A stretch of 7,488 bases of DNA from an uncultured Caulobacteraceae bacterium (GTDB lineage: Bacteria > Pseudomonadota > Alphaproteobacteria > Caulobacterales > Caulobacteraceae). Positions 1 to 5,910 of this stretch are shown piece by piece. Position 1 is the stretch's first letter; each line of letters opens with the position of its first letter. Under the pieces are notes generated by a model. The model saw nothing but the letters and a program-made list of their open reading frames with translations. It made no database searches and was not told where the DNA came from. The stretch is taken from the NCBI GenBank assembly GCA_946480495.1, contig CAMLKO010000046.1, positions 1 to 7,488 of the forward strand. Direction: 5' to 3'. The position numbers were made by a program, and so were the translations under genes.

Positions 1-109
1 CGAGGTGATGCGCGAGGTCGAAAGCTGGTGGGTCGAAAACGACTTCATCGACGACAAGCTCTCCATCGTCGAACGCCTGAAGGCGGTGGCCCAGGGGATG
101 GCTTACTAA
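1..109 (+). CDS. 3' end of a gene, possibly CCA tRNA nucleotidyltransferase (partial)
   Basis: Only the last 35 full codons are in the window. The open frame enters from the left edge (first complete codon at 2) and stops at TAA 107-109. The tail contains VESWWVENDF followed by a short Leu/Arg/Lys helix and ends in GMAY. From memory, a 'VExWWxxxxF ... ERL' tail resembles the C-terminal end of alphaproteobacterial CCA-adding enzyme/poly(A) polymerase family proteins, which complete the 3' CCA of tRNAs. No catalytic motif is visible here, so the name is a guess and only the coding status is reasonably firm. A strong hairpin begins five bases after the stop. Confidence 0.45.
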   Translation, partial: EVMREVESWWVENDFIDDKLSIVERLKAVAQGMAY

Positions 110-113
110 AGAG

Positions 114-153
114 CCCTTCCCCCTGGATGGGGGAAGGGTTGGGATGGGGGTGG
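114..153 (+). repeat. Outer REP-like arm, left copy, with perfect hairpin
   Basis: Positions 114-138 form a perfect 10-bp stem: CCCTTCCCCC pairs with GGGGGAAGGG across a TGGAT loop. A G-rich tail continues to about 153. The reverse complement recurs at 321-361 with one substitution and one indel. It lies five bases after the upstream stop codon and could end or stabilise that transcript. There is no run of T after the stem, so a classical intrinsic terminator is not shown. Confidence 0.75.
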
Positions 154-188
154 GGCGCTATCCGCCTCGCTCCGCCTCAATCACTAGC

Positions 189-217
189 TCGTCATCCTCG
201 GGCTCGTTCCGAGGACC
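189..217 (+). repeat. Inner REP-like arm, left copy
   Basis: This stretch contains an imperfect palindrome in which CCTCGG (196-201) pairs with CCGAGG (209-214). It matches the reverse complement of 255-283 in layout and in most bases (tcgtcatcctcgg-type against ctcatcgtcgg-type). Similar 'CGTCATCCTCGGGC...' intergenic palindromes are, from memory, common in Caulobacterales genomes. Confidence 0.55.
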
Positions 218-254
218 CCTGCGTGTGAGCTTGCCTGAAAGGACTGTGTTCATA

Positions 255-283
255 GGTCGTCGGAACAAGTCCGACGATGAGGG
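255..283 (-). repeat. Inner REP-like arm, right copy, with perfect hairpin
   Basis: TCGTCGGA (257-264) pairs perfectly with TCCGACGA (270-277) across the five-base loop ACAAG. It is the inverted partner of 189-217. The stem differs from the left copy by several changes that keep pairing within each stem, the pattern expected when hairpins are conserved rather than exact sequence. Confidence 0.6.
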
Positions 284-320
284 TGAGGTGCTGGTGTGAG
301 CGTTCCATCCTGAACCGCTT

Positions 321-361
321 CCACCCCCATCCCCGACCCTTCCCCCATCCAGGGGGAAGGG
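321..361 (-). repeat. Outer REP-like arm, right copy, with perfect hairpin
   Basis: Positions 337-361 form a perfect 10-bp stem: CCCTTCCCCC pairs with GGGGGAAGGG across ATCCA. This is the exact inverted copy of the left hairpin. It begins 10 bases past the stop of the leftward antitoxin gene, so each outer hairpin sits just beyond the 3' end of one of two converging genes. Confidence 0.75.
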
Positions 362-371
362 AGATCGCGCG

Positions 372-605
372 CTATTTGGCGCCGCGTTCGTGGACCTCTT
401 CGCGGTCGAACTTGAAATCGGCGGGGATTAATCCGCGAAATTTGCGAAGCTCCTTGAGCGCCTTAAGACGCGCGGCCTCGTCGAGTGGGGCCGGCGCCTT
501 GGTGATGGTGATCTGAACTTCGTCGCCTTCCTTCAAGCCTCGCGCTCTTACGAGTGCGGCGGGTAGCCGGACGGCGAGGCTGTTCCCCCATTTGGCGATT
601 CTCAT
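372..605 (-). CDS. AbrB/MazE/SpoVT-type antitoxin (VapB-like), toxin partner absent
   Basis: This is a 77-residue protein. Residues 1 to about 38 form a swapped-hairpin AbrB/MazE DNA-binding domain: the opening MRIAKWGNSLAVRLP, then GLKEGDEVQI, is the family signature. The charged C-terminal half (RKFRGLIPADFKFDREEVHERG) resembles the toxin-binding tail of VapB antitoxins that pair with PIN-domain VapC nucleases. Such proteins bind their own promoter and neutralise the toxin. The start is well supported by AAGGAGAG at 611-618, five bases before ATG. Normally the toxin gene overlaps or directly follows; here the stop at 372-374 is followed within 10 bases by a repeat hairpin, and no PIN-like frame is visible down to 110. 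It is therefore either an orphan antitoxin or a stand-alone regulator. It lies 35 bp downstream of hemF on the same strand and may be read through from it. The fold is secure; the VapB label is inferred. Confidence 0.85.
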   Translation of the reverse strand: MRIAKWGNSLAVRLPAALVRARGLKEGDEVQITITKAPAPLDEAARLKALKELRKFRGLIPADFKFDREEVHERGAK

Positions 606-610
606 GACGG

Positions 611-655
611 CTCTCCTTGAGGGCGTCTTATAGCCTCAACTCACGGCCACTTCAC
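611..655 (-). promoter_or_regulatory. Ribosome binding site and possible promoter for the antitoxin gene
   Basis: AAGGAGAG (minus strand, 611-618) is a strong Shine-Dalgarno site that fixes the antitoxin start. Upstream, TATAAG (minus strand, 627-632) could be a -10 box. The sequence 17 bp further up, GTGAAG at 650-655 inside the end of hemF, is a poor -35 box. The ribosome binding site is solid; the promoter is only a candidate. Confidence 0.35.
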
Positions 656-1513
656 CACCGGCGGCATGGAGCTGAGGATCGAGTCGACGTTGCCGCCGGT
701 CTTCAGGCCGAAGGTGGTGCCGCGGTCGTAGAGGAGGTTGAACTCCACGTAGCGGCCGCGGCGGATCAGCTGCTCCTCGCGCTCGGCCTCGGTCCAGGGC
801 TCGTACATGCGGCCGGCCGCGATCTTCGGATAGATGTCGAGGAAGGCCTCGCCCACGTCCCGGGTGAAGGCGAAGTCGCGGTCCCAGTCGCCGCTGTCGT
901 GGTGGTCGTAGAAGATGCCGCCGACGCCGCGCGGCTCGTTGCGGTGCGGCAGGAAGAAGTACTCGTCGCACCATTGCTTGTACTTGGCGTGCCAGTCGGG
1001 GTCGTGGGCGTCGCAGGCGGCCTTCATCGCGGCGTGGAAGGCGACCGCGTCGGGGAAGTCCTGCTCGCGCTGGTAGGCCAGCAGCGGGGTGAGGTCGCCG
1101 CCGCCGCCGAACCAGCTCTTCGTGGTCACGATGAAGCGGGTGTTCATGTGCACCGCCGGCACGCGGGGGCTGCGCATGTGGGCGATCAGCGAGATGCCGG
1201 TGGCGAAGAAGCGCGGGTCTTCATCCGCGCCGGGAATGTTCTTCTGCATCTCCGGCGTGAAGGTCCCGAAGACCGAGGAGGTGTGCACGCCGACCTTCTC
1301 GAAGAAGCGGCCGTGCATCAGGCTCATCACCCCGCCGCCGCCGCCCGCGCGCTCCCACGGCGTGCGGACGAACCGGCCGGGCTCGCCCTCGTAGAGGGCC
1401 GGCGGCGCCTCGTCCTCCAGCGCCTCGAAGGCGGCGCAGATGCGGTCGCGCAGGGATTCGAACCACAGGCGCGCCGTTTCCTTGCGGGTTTCGATGACGG
1501 AGGCTTCGGGCAT
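641..1513 (-). CDS. hemF: Oxygen-dependent coproporphyrinogen III oxidase HemF
   Basis: This cytoplasmic enzyme uses O2 to decarboxylate two propionates of coproporphyrinogen III, giving protoporphyrinogen IX, a late step of heme synthesis. The 290-residue length matches the family. Family blocks occur in order: VHMNTRF (121-127), GGGGDLTP (136-143), the HemF signature [13 protein letters not shown] (179-191) followed by RGVGGIFYD (195-203), [17 protein letters not shown] (254-270) and SMPP (282-285). ATG at 1511-1513 gives the usual N-terminus. A GGAAGAAG lies about 13 bases upstream, so a GTG at 1520-1522 is a possible alternative start. It is divergent from petABC, with an FNR/FixK palindrome about 80 bp upstream of its start, so oxygen-responsive control is likely. 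The antitoxin gene follows 35 bp downstream on the same strand. Confidence 0.97.
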   Translation of the reverse strand: MPEASVIETRKETARLWFESLRDRICAAFEALEDEAPPALYEGEPGRFVRTPWERAGGGGGVMSLMHGRFFEKVGVHTSSVFGTFTPEMQKNIPGADEDPRFFATGISLIAHMRSPRVPAVHMNTRFIVTTKSWFGGGGDLTPLLAYQREQDFPDAVAFHAAMKAACDAHDPDWHAKYKQWCDEYFFLPHRNEPRGVGGIFYDHHDSGDWDRDFAFTRDVGEAFLDIYPKIAAGRMYEPWTEAEREEQLIRRGRYVEFNLLYDRGTTFGLKTGGNVDSILSSMPPVVKWP

Positions 1514-1587
1514 GTCCAACACGGCGCTTCTTCCGGACCACAAGGGGTGAAACGGCCGCGTGATCGCGTCCGCCTGTCCGGCGCGCC

Positions 1588-1601
1588 TTGATTACGATCA
1601 A
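1588..1601. promoter_or_regulatory. FNR/FixK-type operator (TTGAT-N4-ATCAA)
   Basis: TTGAT, TACG, ATCAA is a perfect match to the established FNR/FixK consensus half-sites. A further C/G pair extends the arms to 6 bp (1587-1602). It is the only perfect copy noticed in the window and lies in the hemF/petA divergent region, centred about 81 bp upstream of the hemF ATG and about 200 bp upstream of the petA GTG. In a class II position (centre at -41.5) it would put a hemF transcription start near 1553. Relative to the weak petA promoter at 1654-1681 it would lie near -92. Which gene it controls, and with what sign, cannot be read from the sequence. Confidence 0.75.
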
Positions 1602-1653
1602 GCCGCCTGTCATGGAAAGCCCGCCTGCAGCTGAGGTTTTGTCCAAAGGCCGG

Positions 1654-1680
1654 TTGAAAAAGGGCGAGACGCATTTTAAG
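1654..1680 (+). promoter_or_regulatory. Candidate petABC promoter
   Basis: TTGAAA (1654-1659) and TTTAAG (1675-1680) are separated by 15 bp, in the most AT-rich patch of the divergent region. The spacing is short and the -10 match is modest. The position fits a petA leader of roughly 110 bases. This is the best candidate seen, but it is weak. Confidence 0.3.
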
Positions 1681-1778
1681 GCGACCGCCACGGGGTGGCG
1701 CAGCCTATGGGACGCGAAAGCTGTCCCGCGCCTTTCCGCTCGTTTGAGGCCGCGCCCGTGAGGGCGCTGCTGTTTATG

Positions 1779-1787
1779 AAGGGGTGA
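1779..1787 (+). promoter_or_regulatory. Ribosome binding site fixing the petA GTG start
   Basis: AAGGGGTGA lies seven bases before GTG at 1795-1797. No in-frame ATG sits at suitable spacing. Starting at this GTG gives a short hydrophilic N-terminus before the twin-arginine region, as expected for Rieske proteins, so GTG is taken as the start. Confidence 0.7.
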
Positions 1788-1794
1788 TCTCAAG

Positions 1795-2346
1795 GTGGCC
1801 AACACCGCCGCGGACGCAACGACCCATACCGGCGCCGGGGACGACCCCAGCCGCCGCGATTTCATCCATATCGCCGCCGTAGCGGGCGCCGCGGGCGCGG
1901 GTCTGGTGACCCTGTGGCCGCTGATCGGCCAGTTCGCGCCGTCGGCGGACACGCTGGCGCTGGCCTCCGTCGAGTTCGACCTGACCAAGGTCGCCGTCGG
2001 CCAGCAGGTGACGATCAACTGGCGCGGCAAGCCGCTCTTCATCCGCAACCGCACGCCCTCGGAGATCGAGGCGGCGGTGAAGGCCGACAACGCGCCGATG
2101 AAGGACCCGCAGCCGGACGAGGCCCGCCACAAGCCCGGCAAGCCGCAGTGGCTGATCCTGATCGGCTCGTGCACGCACCTGGGCTGCGTGCCGACCTTCG
2201 GCGGCGGCGAGTACGGCGGCTGGTTCTGCCCCTGCCACGGCTCGGTCTACGACACGTCCGGACGCATCCGTAAGGGTCCGGCGCCGAAGAACCTGGTGCT
2301 GCCCGACTACGAATTCCTTTCGGACACCAAAGTTAAGGTCGGCTGA
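1795..2346 (+). CDS. petA: Rieske iron-sulfur subunit of cytochrome bc1 complex
   Basis: This is the [2Fe-2S] subunit of ubiquinol-cytochrome c reductase, which takes the first electron from quinol at the Qo site and passes it to cytochrome c1. The protein has 183 residues. A twin-arginine motif SRRDF (19-23) is followed by a hydrophobic anchor (about 24-47), matching Rieske proteins exported folded by Tat and kept as an N-terminal anchor. Cluster box I is CTHLGC (126-131) and box II is CPCHGS (145-150). The ligands are therefore C126, H128, C145 and H148, with C131 and C147 positioned for the stabilising disulfide. This is the standard bacterial bc1 Rieske layout and length. The gene uses a GTG start after a good ribosome binding site. 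It heads the operon, with only two bases before petB, and its upstream region is shared with hemF. Confidence 0.97.
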   Translation: MANTAADATTHTGAGDDPSRRDFIHIAAVAGAAGAGLVTLWPLIGQFAPSADTLALASVEFDLTKVAVGQQVTINWRGKPLFIRNRTPSEIEAAVKADNAPMKDPQPDEARHKPGKPQWLILIGSCTHLGCVPTFGGGEYGGWFCPCHGSVYDTSGRIRKGPAPKNLVLPDYEFLSDTKVKVG

Positions 2347-2348
2347 TC

Positions 2349-3668
2349 ATGAGCGGACATTCGACCTACGAACCCAAGAACGGCTTCACCCGCTGGCTCG
2401 ATGCGCGGCTGCCGATCCTGCGGCTGAGCCACGACACCTTCGTGGACTATCCGACGCCGCGGAACCTCAATTACTGGTGGACCTTCGGCGGCATCCTTTC
2501 GCTGATGCTGGGCGTGCAGATCGTCACCGGCATCGTGCTGGCGATGCACTACACGCCCAACGCCAAGGAGGCCTTCGTCTCCGTCGAGCACATCATGCGC
2601 GACGTGAACTACGGCTGGCTGCTGCGCTACACCCACGCCAACGGGGCCTCGATGTTCTTCATCGCGGTCTACATCCACATGCTGAGGAGCCTCTACTACG
2701 GCTCCTACAAGGCGCCGCGCGAGGTGCTGTGGCTGCTGGGCTGCGTGATCTACCTGCTGATGATGGCCACGGCCTTCATGGGCTACGTGCTGCCCTGGGG
2801 TCAGATGAGCTTCCACGGGGCGGTGGTGATCACCAACCTGCTGGGCGCCTTCCCGATCGTGGGCCAGACCATCACCACGCTGCTGTGGGGCGGGTTCGCG
2901 GTCGATAACCCGACGCTGAACCGCTTCTTCTCGCTGCACTACCTGCTGCCGTTCATGATCGCCGGCGTGGTCGTGCTGCACGTCTGGGCGCTGCACGTGA
3001 CGGGCCAGAACAACCCGACCGGCGTCGATCCCAAGTCCAAGGCCGACGTGCTGCCCTTCACCCCGTACGCGACGGTGAAGGACGGGTTCGCCATGGTCCT
3101 CTTCCTGATCATGTTCGCGGTGTTCGTCTTCTTCATGCCCGACGCGCTGGGCCACGCCGACAACTACATCCCGGCCAACCCGCTGGTGACGCCGCAGCAC
3201 ATCGTGCCGGAGTGGTACTTCCTGCCCTTCTACGCGATCCTGCGGGCCATCCCGGACAAGCTGATGGGCGTGCTGGCCATGTTCGGCGCCATCGCCTGCC
3301 TCTTTGCGCTGCCCTGGCTCGACACCTCGAAGGTGCGCTCGATGCGCTACCGCCCGATGGCGAAGGTCTATTTCGTCATCTTTCTTGTGGTCTGCATCAT
3401 CCTGGGCTTCTGCGGCGCCAAGCTGCCCTCCGATCAGGTGATCCCGGGGCTGACCACGGTCACGCTGACGGGCTACGACCTGAACAGCTTCGTGTGGTTG
3501 TCGCGGGCGGCCTCGCTCTACTACTTCGTCTTCTTCCTGGTGATCCTGCCGCTGCTGGGCCTCTTCGAGAAGCCGCTGCCGGTGCCGGAAACCATCGCCA
3601 CCCCGGCCCTGTCCCACCCCGCCTCGGCCCCGGCCGAAGCGGTCGCCGCTCCCGAACAGAAGGGTTGA
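2349..3668 (+). CDS. petB: Cytochrome b subunit of cytochrome bc1 complex
   Basis: This is the membrane core of complex III, carrying hemes bL and bH and forming the Qo and Qi quinone sites. At 439 residues it is a full-length, unsplit bacterial cytochrome b, not the short b6 form and not fused to c1. Heme ligands are visible as H96 and H110 in helix B and H197 and H211 in helix D, each pair 14 residues apart as in bc1 rather than b6f enzymes. The Qo motif PEWY is at 287-290, within [13 protein letters not shown]. About eight hydrophobic helices can be traced, the last at about 389-406. The tail after residue 410 is Ala/Pro-rich and probably disordered. ATG follows the petA stop after two bases, with AAGG about 10 bases upstream, suggesting translational coupling. 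The petC start is five bases past the stop. Confidence 0.98.
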   Translation: MSGHSTYEPKNGFTRWLDARLPILRLSHDTFVDYPTPRNLNYWWTFGGILSLMLGVQIVTGIVLAMHYTPNAKEAFVSVEHIMRDVNYGWLLRYTHANGASMFFIAVYIHMLRSLYYGSYKAPREVLWLLGCVIYLLMMATAFMGYVLPWGQMSFHGAVVITNLLGAFPIVGQTITTLLWGGFAVDNPTLNRFFSLHYLLPFMIAGVVVLHVWALHVTGQNNPTGVDPKSKADVLPFTPYATVKDGFAMVLFLIMFAVFVFFMPDALGHADNYIPANPLVTPQHIVPEWYFLPFYAILRAIPDKLMGVLAMFGAIACLFALPWLDTSKVRSMRYRPMAKVYFVIFLVVCIILGFCGAKLPSDQVIPGLTTVTLTGYDLNSFVWLSRAASLYYFVFFLVILPLLGLFEKPLPVPETIATPALSHPASAPAEAVAAPEQKG

Positions 3669-3673
3669 GCCGC

Positions 3674-4516
3674 ATGCTCCGCAAAGTCTCCGTTCTCGCG
3701 GCGGCGCTGATGCTCGTGGCCGCCCCCGCCTTCGCTTCCGGCGGGGCCGAGCATCCGCGCGAGGTCGAGTTCTCGTTCGCCGGTCCGTTCGGCAAGTTCG
3801 ACCAGGCGCAGCTGCAGCGCGGCTACAAGGTCTATCGGGAGGTCTGCTCGGCCTGCCACGCGATGAACCTGCTGAGCTTCCGCAACCTGGGCCAGAAGGG
3901 CGGGCCGTTCTACGATCCGAAGTACGCGAACCCGAACGACAACCCGGTCGTGAAGACGATCGCGGCCGACTACCAGATCTCCGACATCGACTCCGAGACG
4001 GGCGACACGATCCAGCGTCCCGGCACGTCGGCCGACCGCTTCCCCTCGCCGTTCCCGAACGAGGCCGCGGCGCGGGCCAGCAACGGCGGCGCGCTGCCGC
4101 CCGACCTGTCGGTGATCGCCAAGGCGCGCCACGGCGGACCGGCCTACATCTATTCGCTGCTGACCGGCTTCGTGACGCCGCCGGCCGGGCTGAACGTGCC
4201 GGCGGGCCGCTACTACAACCCCTACATGGCGGGCGACGTGTCGTCGGCCTGGACGGGCGATCCCCACCACGTGCCGCCGGGCGGCTTCATCGCCATGCCG
4301 CCGCCGCTGGCGGCCGGCAAGGTCACCTTCGACGACGGCTCTCCGTCCACGCTGGACCAGCAGGCCAAGGACGTCTCGGCCTTCCTGATGTGGGCCGCCG
4401 AGCCGAAGATGGAGGACCGCAAGCAGATGGGCTTTGCGGTGCTGATCTACCTCGTGCTGTTCGCGGGCCTGCTCTACGCCAGCTATCGCCGGGTCTGGCG
4501 CAACGAGTCCCATTAG
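3674..4516 (+). CDS. petC: Cytochrome c1 subunit of cytochrome bc1 complex
   Basis: This membrane-anchored periplasmic c-type cytochrome accepts electrons from the Rieske cluster and hands them to soluble or membrane cytochrome c. The 280-residue precursor has a Sec signal peptide (about 1-22, ending near PAFAS). It has one heme c site, CSACH (58-62), and the probable sixth ligand M208 in the family motif AMPPPL. A C-terminal anchor spans about 253-270, followed by basic residues (RRVWR). The only cysteines in the precursor are the two heme-binding ones, so the extra disulfide known in some Rhodobacter c1 proteins is absent. ATG at 3674 was chosen because the signal peptide starts there and AGAAGGG (3658-3664, within the end of petB) lies nine bases upstream. 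The next gene's ribosome binding site overlaps its stop. Confidence 0.97.
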   Translation: MLRKVSVLAAALMLVAAPAFASGGAEHPREVEFSFAGPFGKFDQAQLQRGYKVYREVCSACHAMNLLSFRNLGQKGGPFYDPKYANPNDNPVVKTIAADYQISDIDSETGDTIQRPGTSADRFPSPFPNEAAARASNGGALPPDLSVIAKARHGGPAYIYSLLTGFVTPPAGLNVPAGRYYNPYMAGDVSSAWTGDPHHVPPGGFIAMPPPLAAGKVTFDDGSPSTLDQQAKDVSAFLMWAAEPKMEDRKQMGFAVLIYLVLFAGLLYASYRRVWRNESH

Positions 4517-4524
4517 GAGGCGTC

Positions 4525-5391
4525 ATGGCCGGCTGGACCCTCGGCGTGATCGGCGGGTCTGGCCTCTATGACATCGAGGACCTGGAGGACCGCGAGCGGA
4601 TCCGGGTCGACAGCCCCTTCGGCGAGCCTTCCGACGAACTTCTGACGGGCCGCATCGGCAAGGTGCGGCTCGTTTTCCTTCCAAGGCATGGCCGCGGCCA
4701 CCGCATCCCGCCGACCGCGGTGAACGCGCGCGCCAACATCGACGTGCTCAAGCGCGCCGGCTGCACCGACGTGATCTCGCTCTCGGCGGTCGGGTCGCTG
4801 CAGCCCGACCTGCCGCCGGGGACCTTCGTCGTCGTCGACCAGTTCATCGACCGCACCTTCGCCCGCGAGAAGAGCTTCTTCGGGCCGGGCTTCGTGGCGC
4901 ACGTGTCGATGGCCCGGCCGGTCTGCGAGCGGCTCTCCGGGTTCGCCGCGGCCGCCGCGCGAGCGGCGGGCGCGCCGGTGGTGGAAGGCGGGACCTACCT
5001 CGCCATGGAGGGCCCCCAGTTCTCGAGCCTCGCCGAGAGCCGGCTCTACCGGTCGTGGGGCTGCTCGGTGATCGGCATGACCGCCATGCCCGAGGCCAAG
5101 CTCGCGCGCGAGGCGGAGCTGCCCTACGCCTCCATCGGCATGGTCACCGACTACGACTGCTGGCACGAGGAGGAGCCGGACGTCGATGTGCCCAACGCGC
5201 TCGCCGTCCTGATGGCCAACGCCGACAAGGCCCGCGAGCTGGTCCGGCGCCTCGCCCATTCGCTGCCCGACGCGCGCGAGGCCTCGCCCATCGACACCTG
5301 CCTGGACTTCGCGCTGGCGACGGCCCCCGAGGCGCGCGATCCGGCGATGGTGGCGAGGCTCGACGCGGTGGCCGGGCGCGTTCTGCGCTAG
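4525..5391 (+). CDS. mtnP: S-methyl-5'-thioadenosine phosphorylase
   Basis: This cytosolic phosphorylase splits 5'-methylthioadenosine, a by-product of polyamine and related metabolism, with phosphate to adenine and 5-methylthioribose-1-phosphate. The 288 residues match the family. Phosphate-binding motifs GGSG (10-13) and PRHGRGH (53-59) are present, as are SAVGSLQ (87-93), MEGPQFSS (161-168), GMTAMPEAKLARE (184-196) and TDYDCW (208-213). D209 and D211 are the adenine-side acids that separate MTA phosphorylases from 6-oxopurine phosphorylases. Related methylthioinosine phosphorylases exist, so substrate choice is likely rather than proven. The start is fixed by TAGGAGG at 4514-4520, which overlaps the petC TAG, four bases before ATG. 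The gene therefore sits at the end of the bc1 operon. No apt gene follows within the window. Confidence 0.93.
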   Translation: MAGWTLGVIGGSGLYDIEDLEDRERIRVDSPFGEPSDELLTGRIGKVRLVFLPRHGRGHRIPPTAVNARANIDVLKRAGCTDVISLSAVGSLQPDLPPGTFVVVDQFIDRTFAREKSFFGPGFVAHVSMARPVCERLSGFAAAAARAAGAPVVEGGTYLAMEGPQFSSLAESRLYRSWGCSVIGMTAMPEAKLAREAELPYASIGMVTDYDCWHEEEPDVDVPNALAVLMANADKARELVRRLAHSLPDAREASPIDTCLDFALATAPEARDPAMVARLDAVAGRVLR

Positions 5392-5433
5392 GGCCGCCCT
5401 TTATCCGCCACGGGGGGCGCCTATGTTGGCGCG

Positions 5434-5910
5434 ATGGTGCACACCGCGTCCTGGCGAAACTTCCGCCGCATGCAGATGTCCACATTCGCGGCGGCGAGCC
5501 TGATCTACGCGGGCGCGGTGATCTATGCGTGGCGCACCCTGCCGGGCGAAGACGAGCTGAAGCTGACGCGCACCATCTTCATGCCGGTCAGCTTCCTGCT
5601 GCTGTCGTGGCTGCTCCCGCTGCTGATCACGCCGGTGCGCCGCGGGCTCTCGCGCTATGTGTGGCTGAGCTACATGTCGGGCTTTGGCCAGAGCGTCATC
5701 TCGGTCCTGACCGGCATCGGCGTGCTCGTGGCGATGGCGGGCTTCATCTACTGGCAGGTCGCCGACGTCGCGCACGGCGGCCGCTATCCGGCCGGGGTCT
5801 TCTCCGGCTACGCGGCCGGCATCGGCATCCTGGTGGCGCAGATCCTGCTGGTCCGCCAGATCGAGCGCGACCCGGCCGTGCGCCCGCTGATCGAGGTCCC
5901 GGAAGCCTAG
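5434..5910 (+). CDS. Uncharacterised four-helix membrane protein
   Basis: I do not recognise this 158-residue protein. Four hydrophobic segments are visible at about 18-34, 48-66, 89-109 and 121-141. A basic N-terminus (WRNFRR) and basic loops suggest both ends are cytoplasmic. The stretch between helices 2 and 3 is short and basic (TPVRRGLSRY), and the tail is charged. No cysteine, histidine-cluster or nucleotide-binding motif stands out. ATG 5434 has no good ribosome binding site; ATG 5470 or 5476 are alternatives that would still keep all four helices. It lies 42 bp after mtnP on the same strand and may be the last gene of that transcript. Its stop overlaps the stop of the opposing hydrolase gene. 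Coding status is supported by the unbroken hydrophobic pattern and local codon bias. Confidence 0.7.
   Translation: MVHTASWRNFRRMQMSTFAAASLIYAGAVIYAWRTLPGEDELKLTRTIFMPVSFLLLSWLLPLLITPVRRGLSRYVWLSYMSGFGQSVISVLTGIGVLVAMAGFIYWQVADVAHGGRYPAGVFSGYAAGIGILVAQILLVRQIERDPAVRPLIEVPEA

Larger units (their letters stand above)
114..361. repeat. Nested mirror-symmetric composite of REP-like repeats
   Basis: This 248-bp stretch nearly fills the gene-free gap 110-371. It consists of an outer pair of about 40-bp arms (114-153 and 321-361) in inverted orientation and an inner pair of about 29-bp arms (189-217 and 255-283), also inverted, around a 37-bp centre. The outer and inner pairs share nearly the same midpoint (about 237 and 236), and the gaps between arms are 35 and 37 bp. 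The gaps themselves are only weakly complementary. This resembles a BIME-like mosaic or a decayed MITE. No ORF, transposase or promoter can be supported inside it. Confidence 0.6.
1514..1794. other. Divergent control region between hemF and petABC
   Basis: This 281-bp gene-free stretch separates the hemF and petA starts. It holds the FixK/FNR palindrome (1588-1601), a weak plus-strand promoter candidate (1654-1680) and a small perfect hairpin (CGCCAC/GTGGCG, 1686-1700). It also holds a 26-codon open frame from ATG 1707 to TGA 1785-1787, which ends inside the petA ribosome binding site. No RNA gene or riboswitch was recognised. Confidence 0.7.

Noticed and set aside
28..228. Short plus-strand frame running through the left repeat
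   Set aside because: It begins inside the real upstream gene in another frame and then crosses a palindromic repeat. There is no ribosome binding site and no protein-like pattern.
110..371. Possible CRISPR array or degraded toxin gene in the repeat region
   Set aside because: The repeats are inverted pairs, not regularly spaced direct repeats, and no frame in either strand shows the acidic PIN-domain pattern of a VapC remnant.
617..1591. Plus-strand open frame (324 codons) across hemF
   Set aside because: It is antisense to hemF, which carries full family motifs. The frame is Val/Ala/Arg-rich without recognisable structure.
1221..2174. Minus-strand frame bridging hemF, the control region and petA
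   Set aside because: It crosses two genes in non-coding frames plus the FixK-box region, and the predicted protein has no family features.
2307..3617. Long minus-strand open frame (436 codons) opposite petB
   Set aside because: It is antisense to an unambiguous cytochrome b gene. Its translation is rich in His, Arg, Gln and Val with no domain pattern, typical of shadow frames in GC-rich DNA.
3521..4513. Minus-strand open frame (330 codons) opposite petC
   Set aside because: It is a shadow of cytochrome c1. It has low-complexity Arg/Gly/Val composition and no motif or ribosome binding site.
5417..5432. Small GCGCC/GGCGC hairpin just before the membrane-protein ATG
   Set aside because: A five-base GC stem is expected by chance at this base composition, and nothing else suggests a regulatory RNA or terminator.
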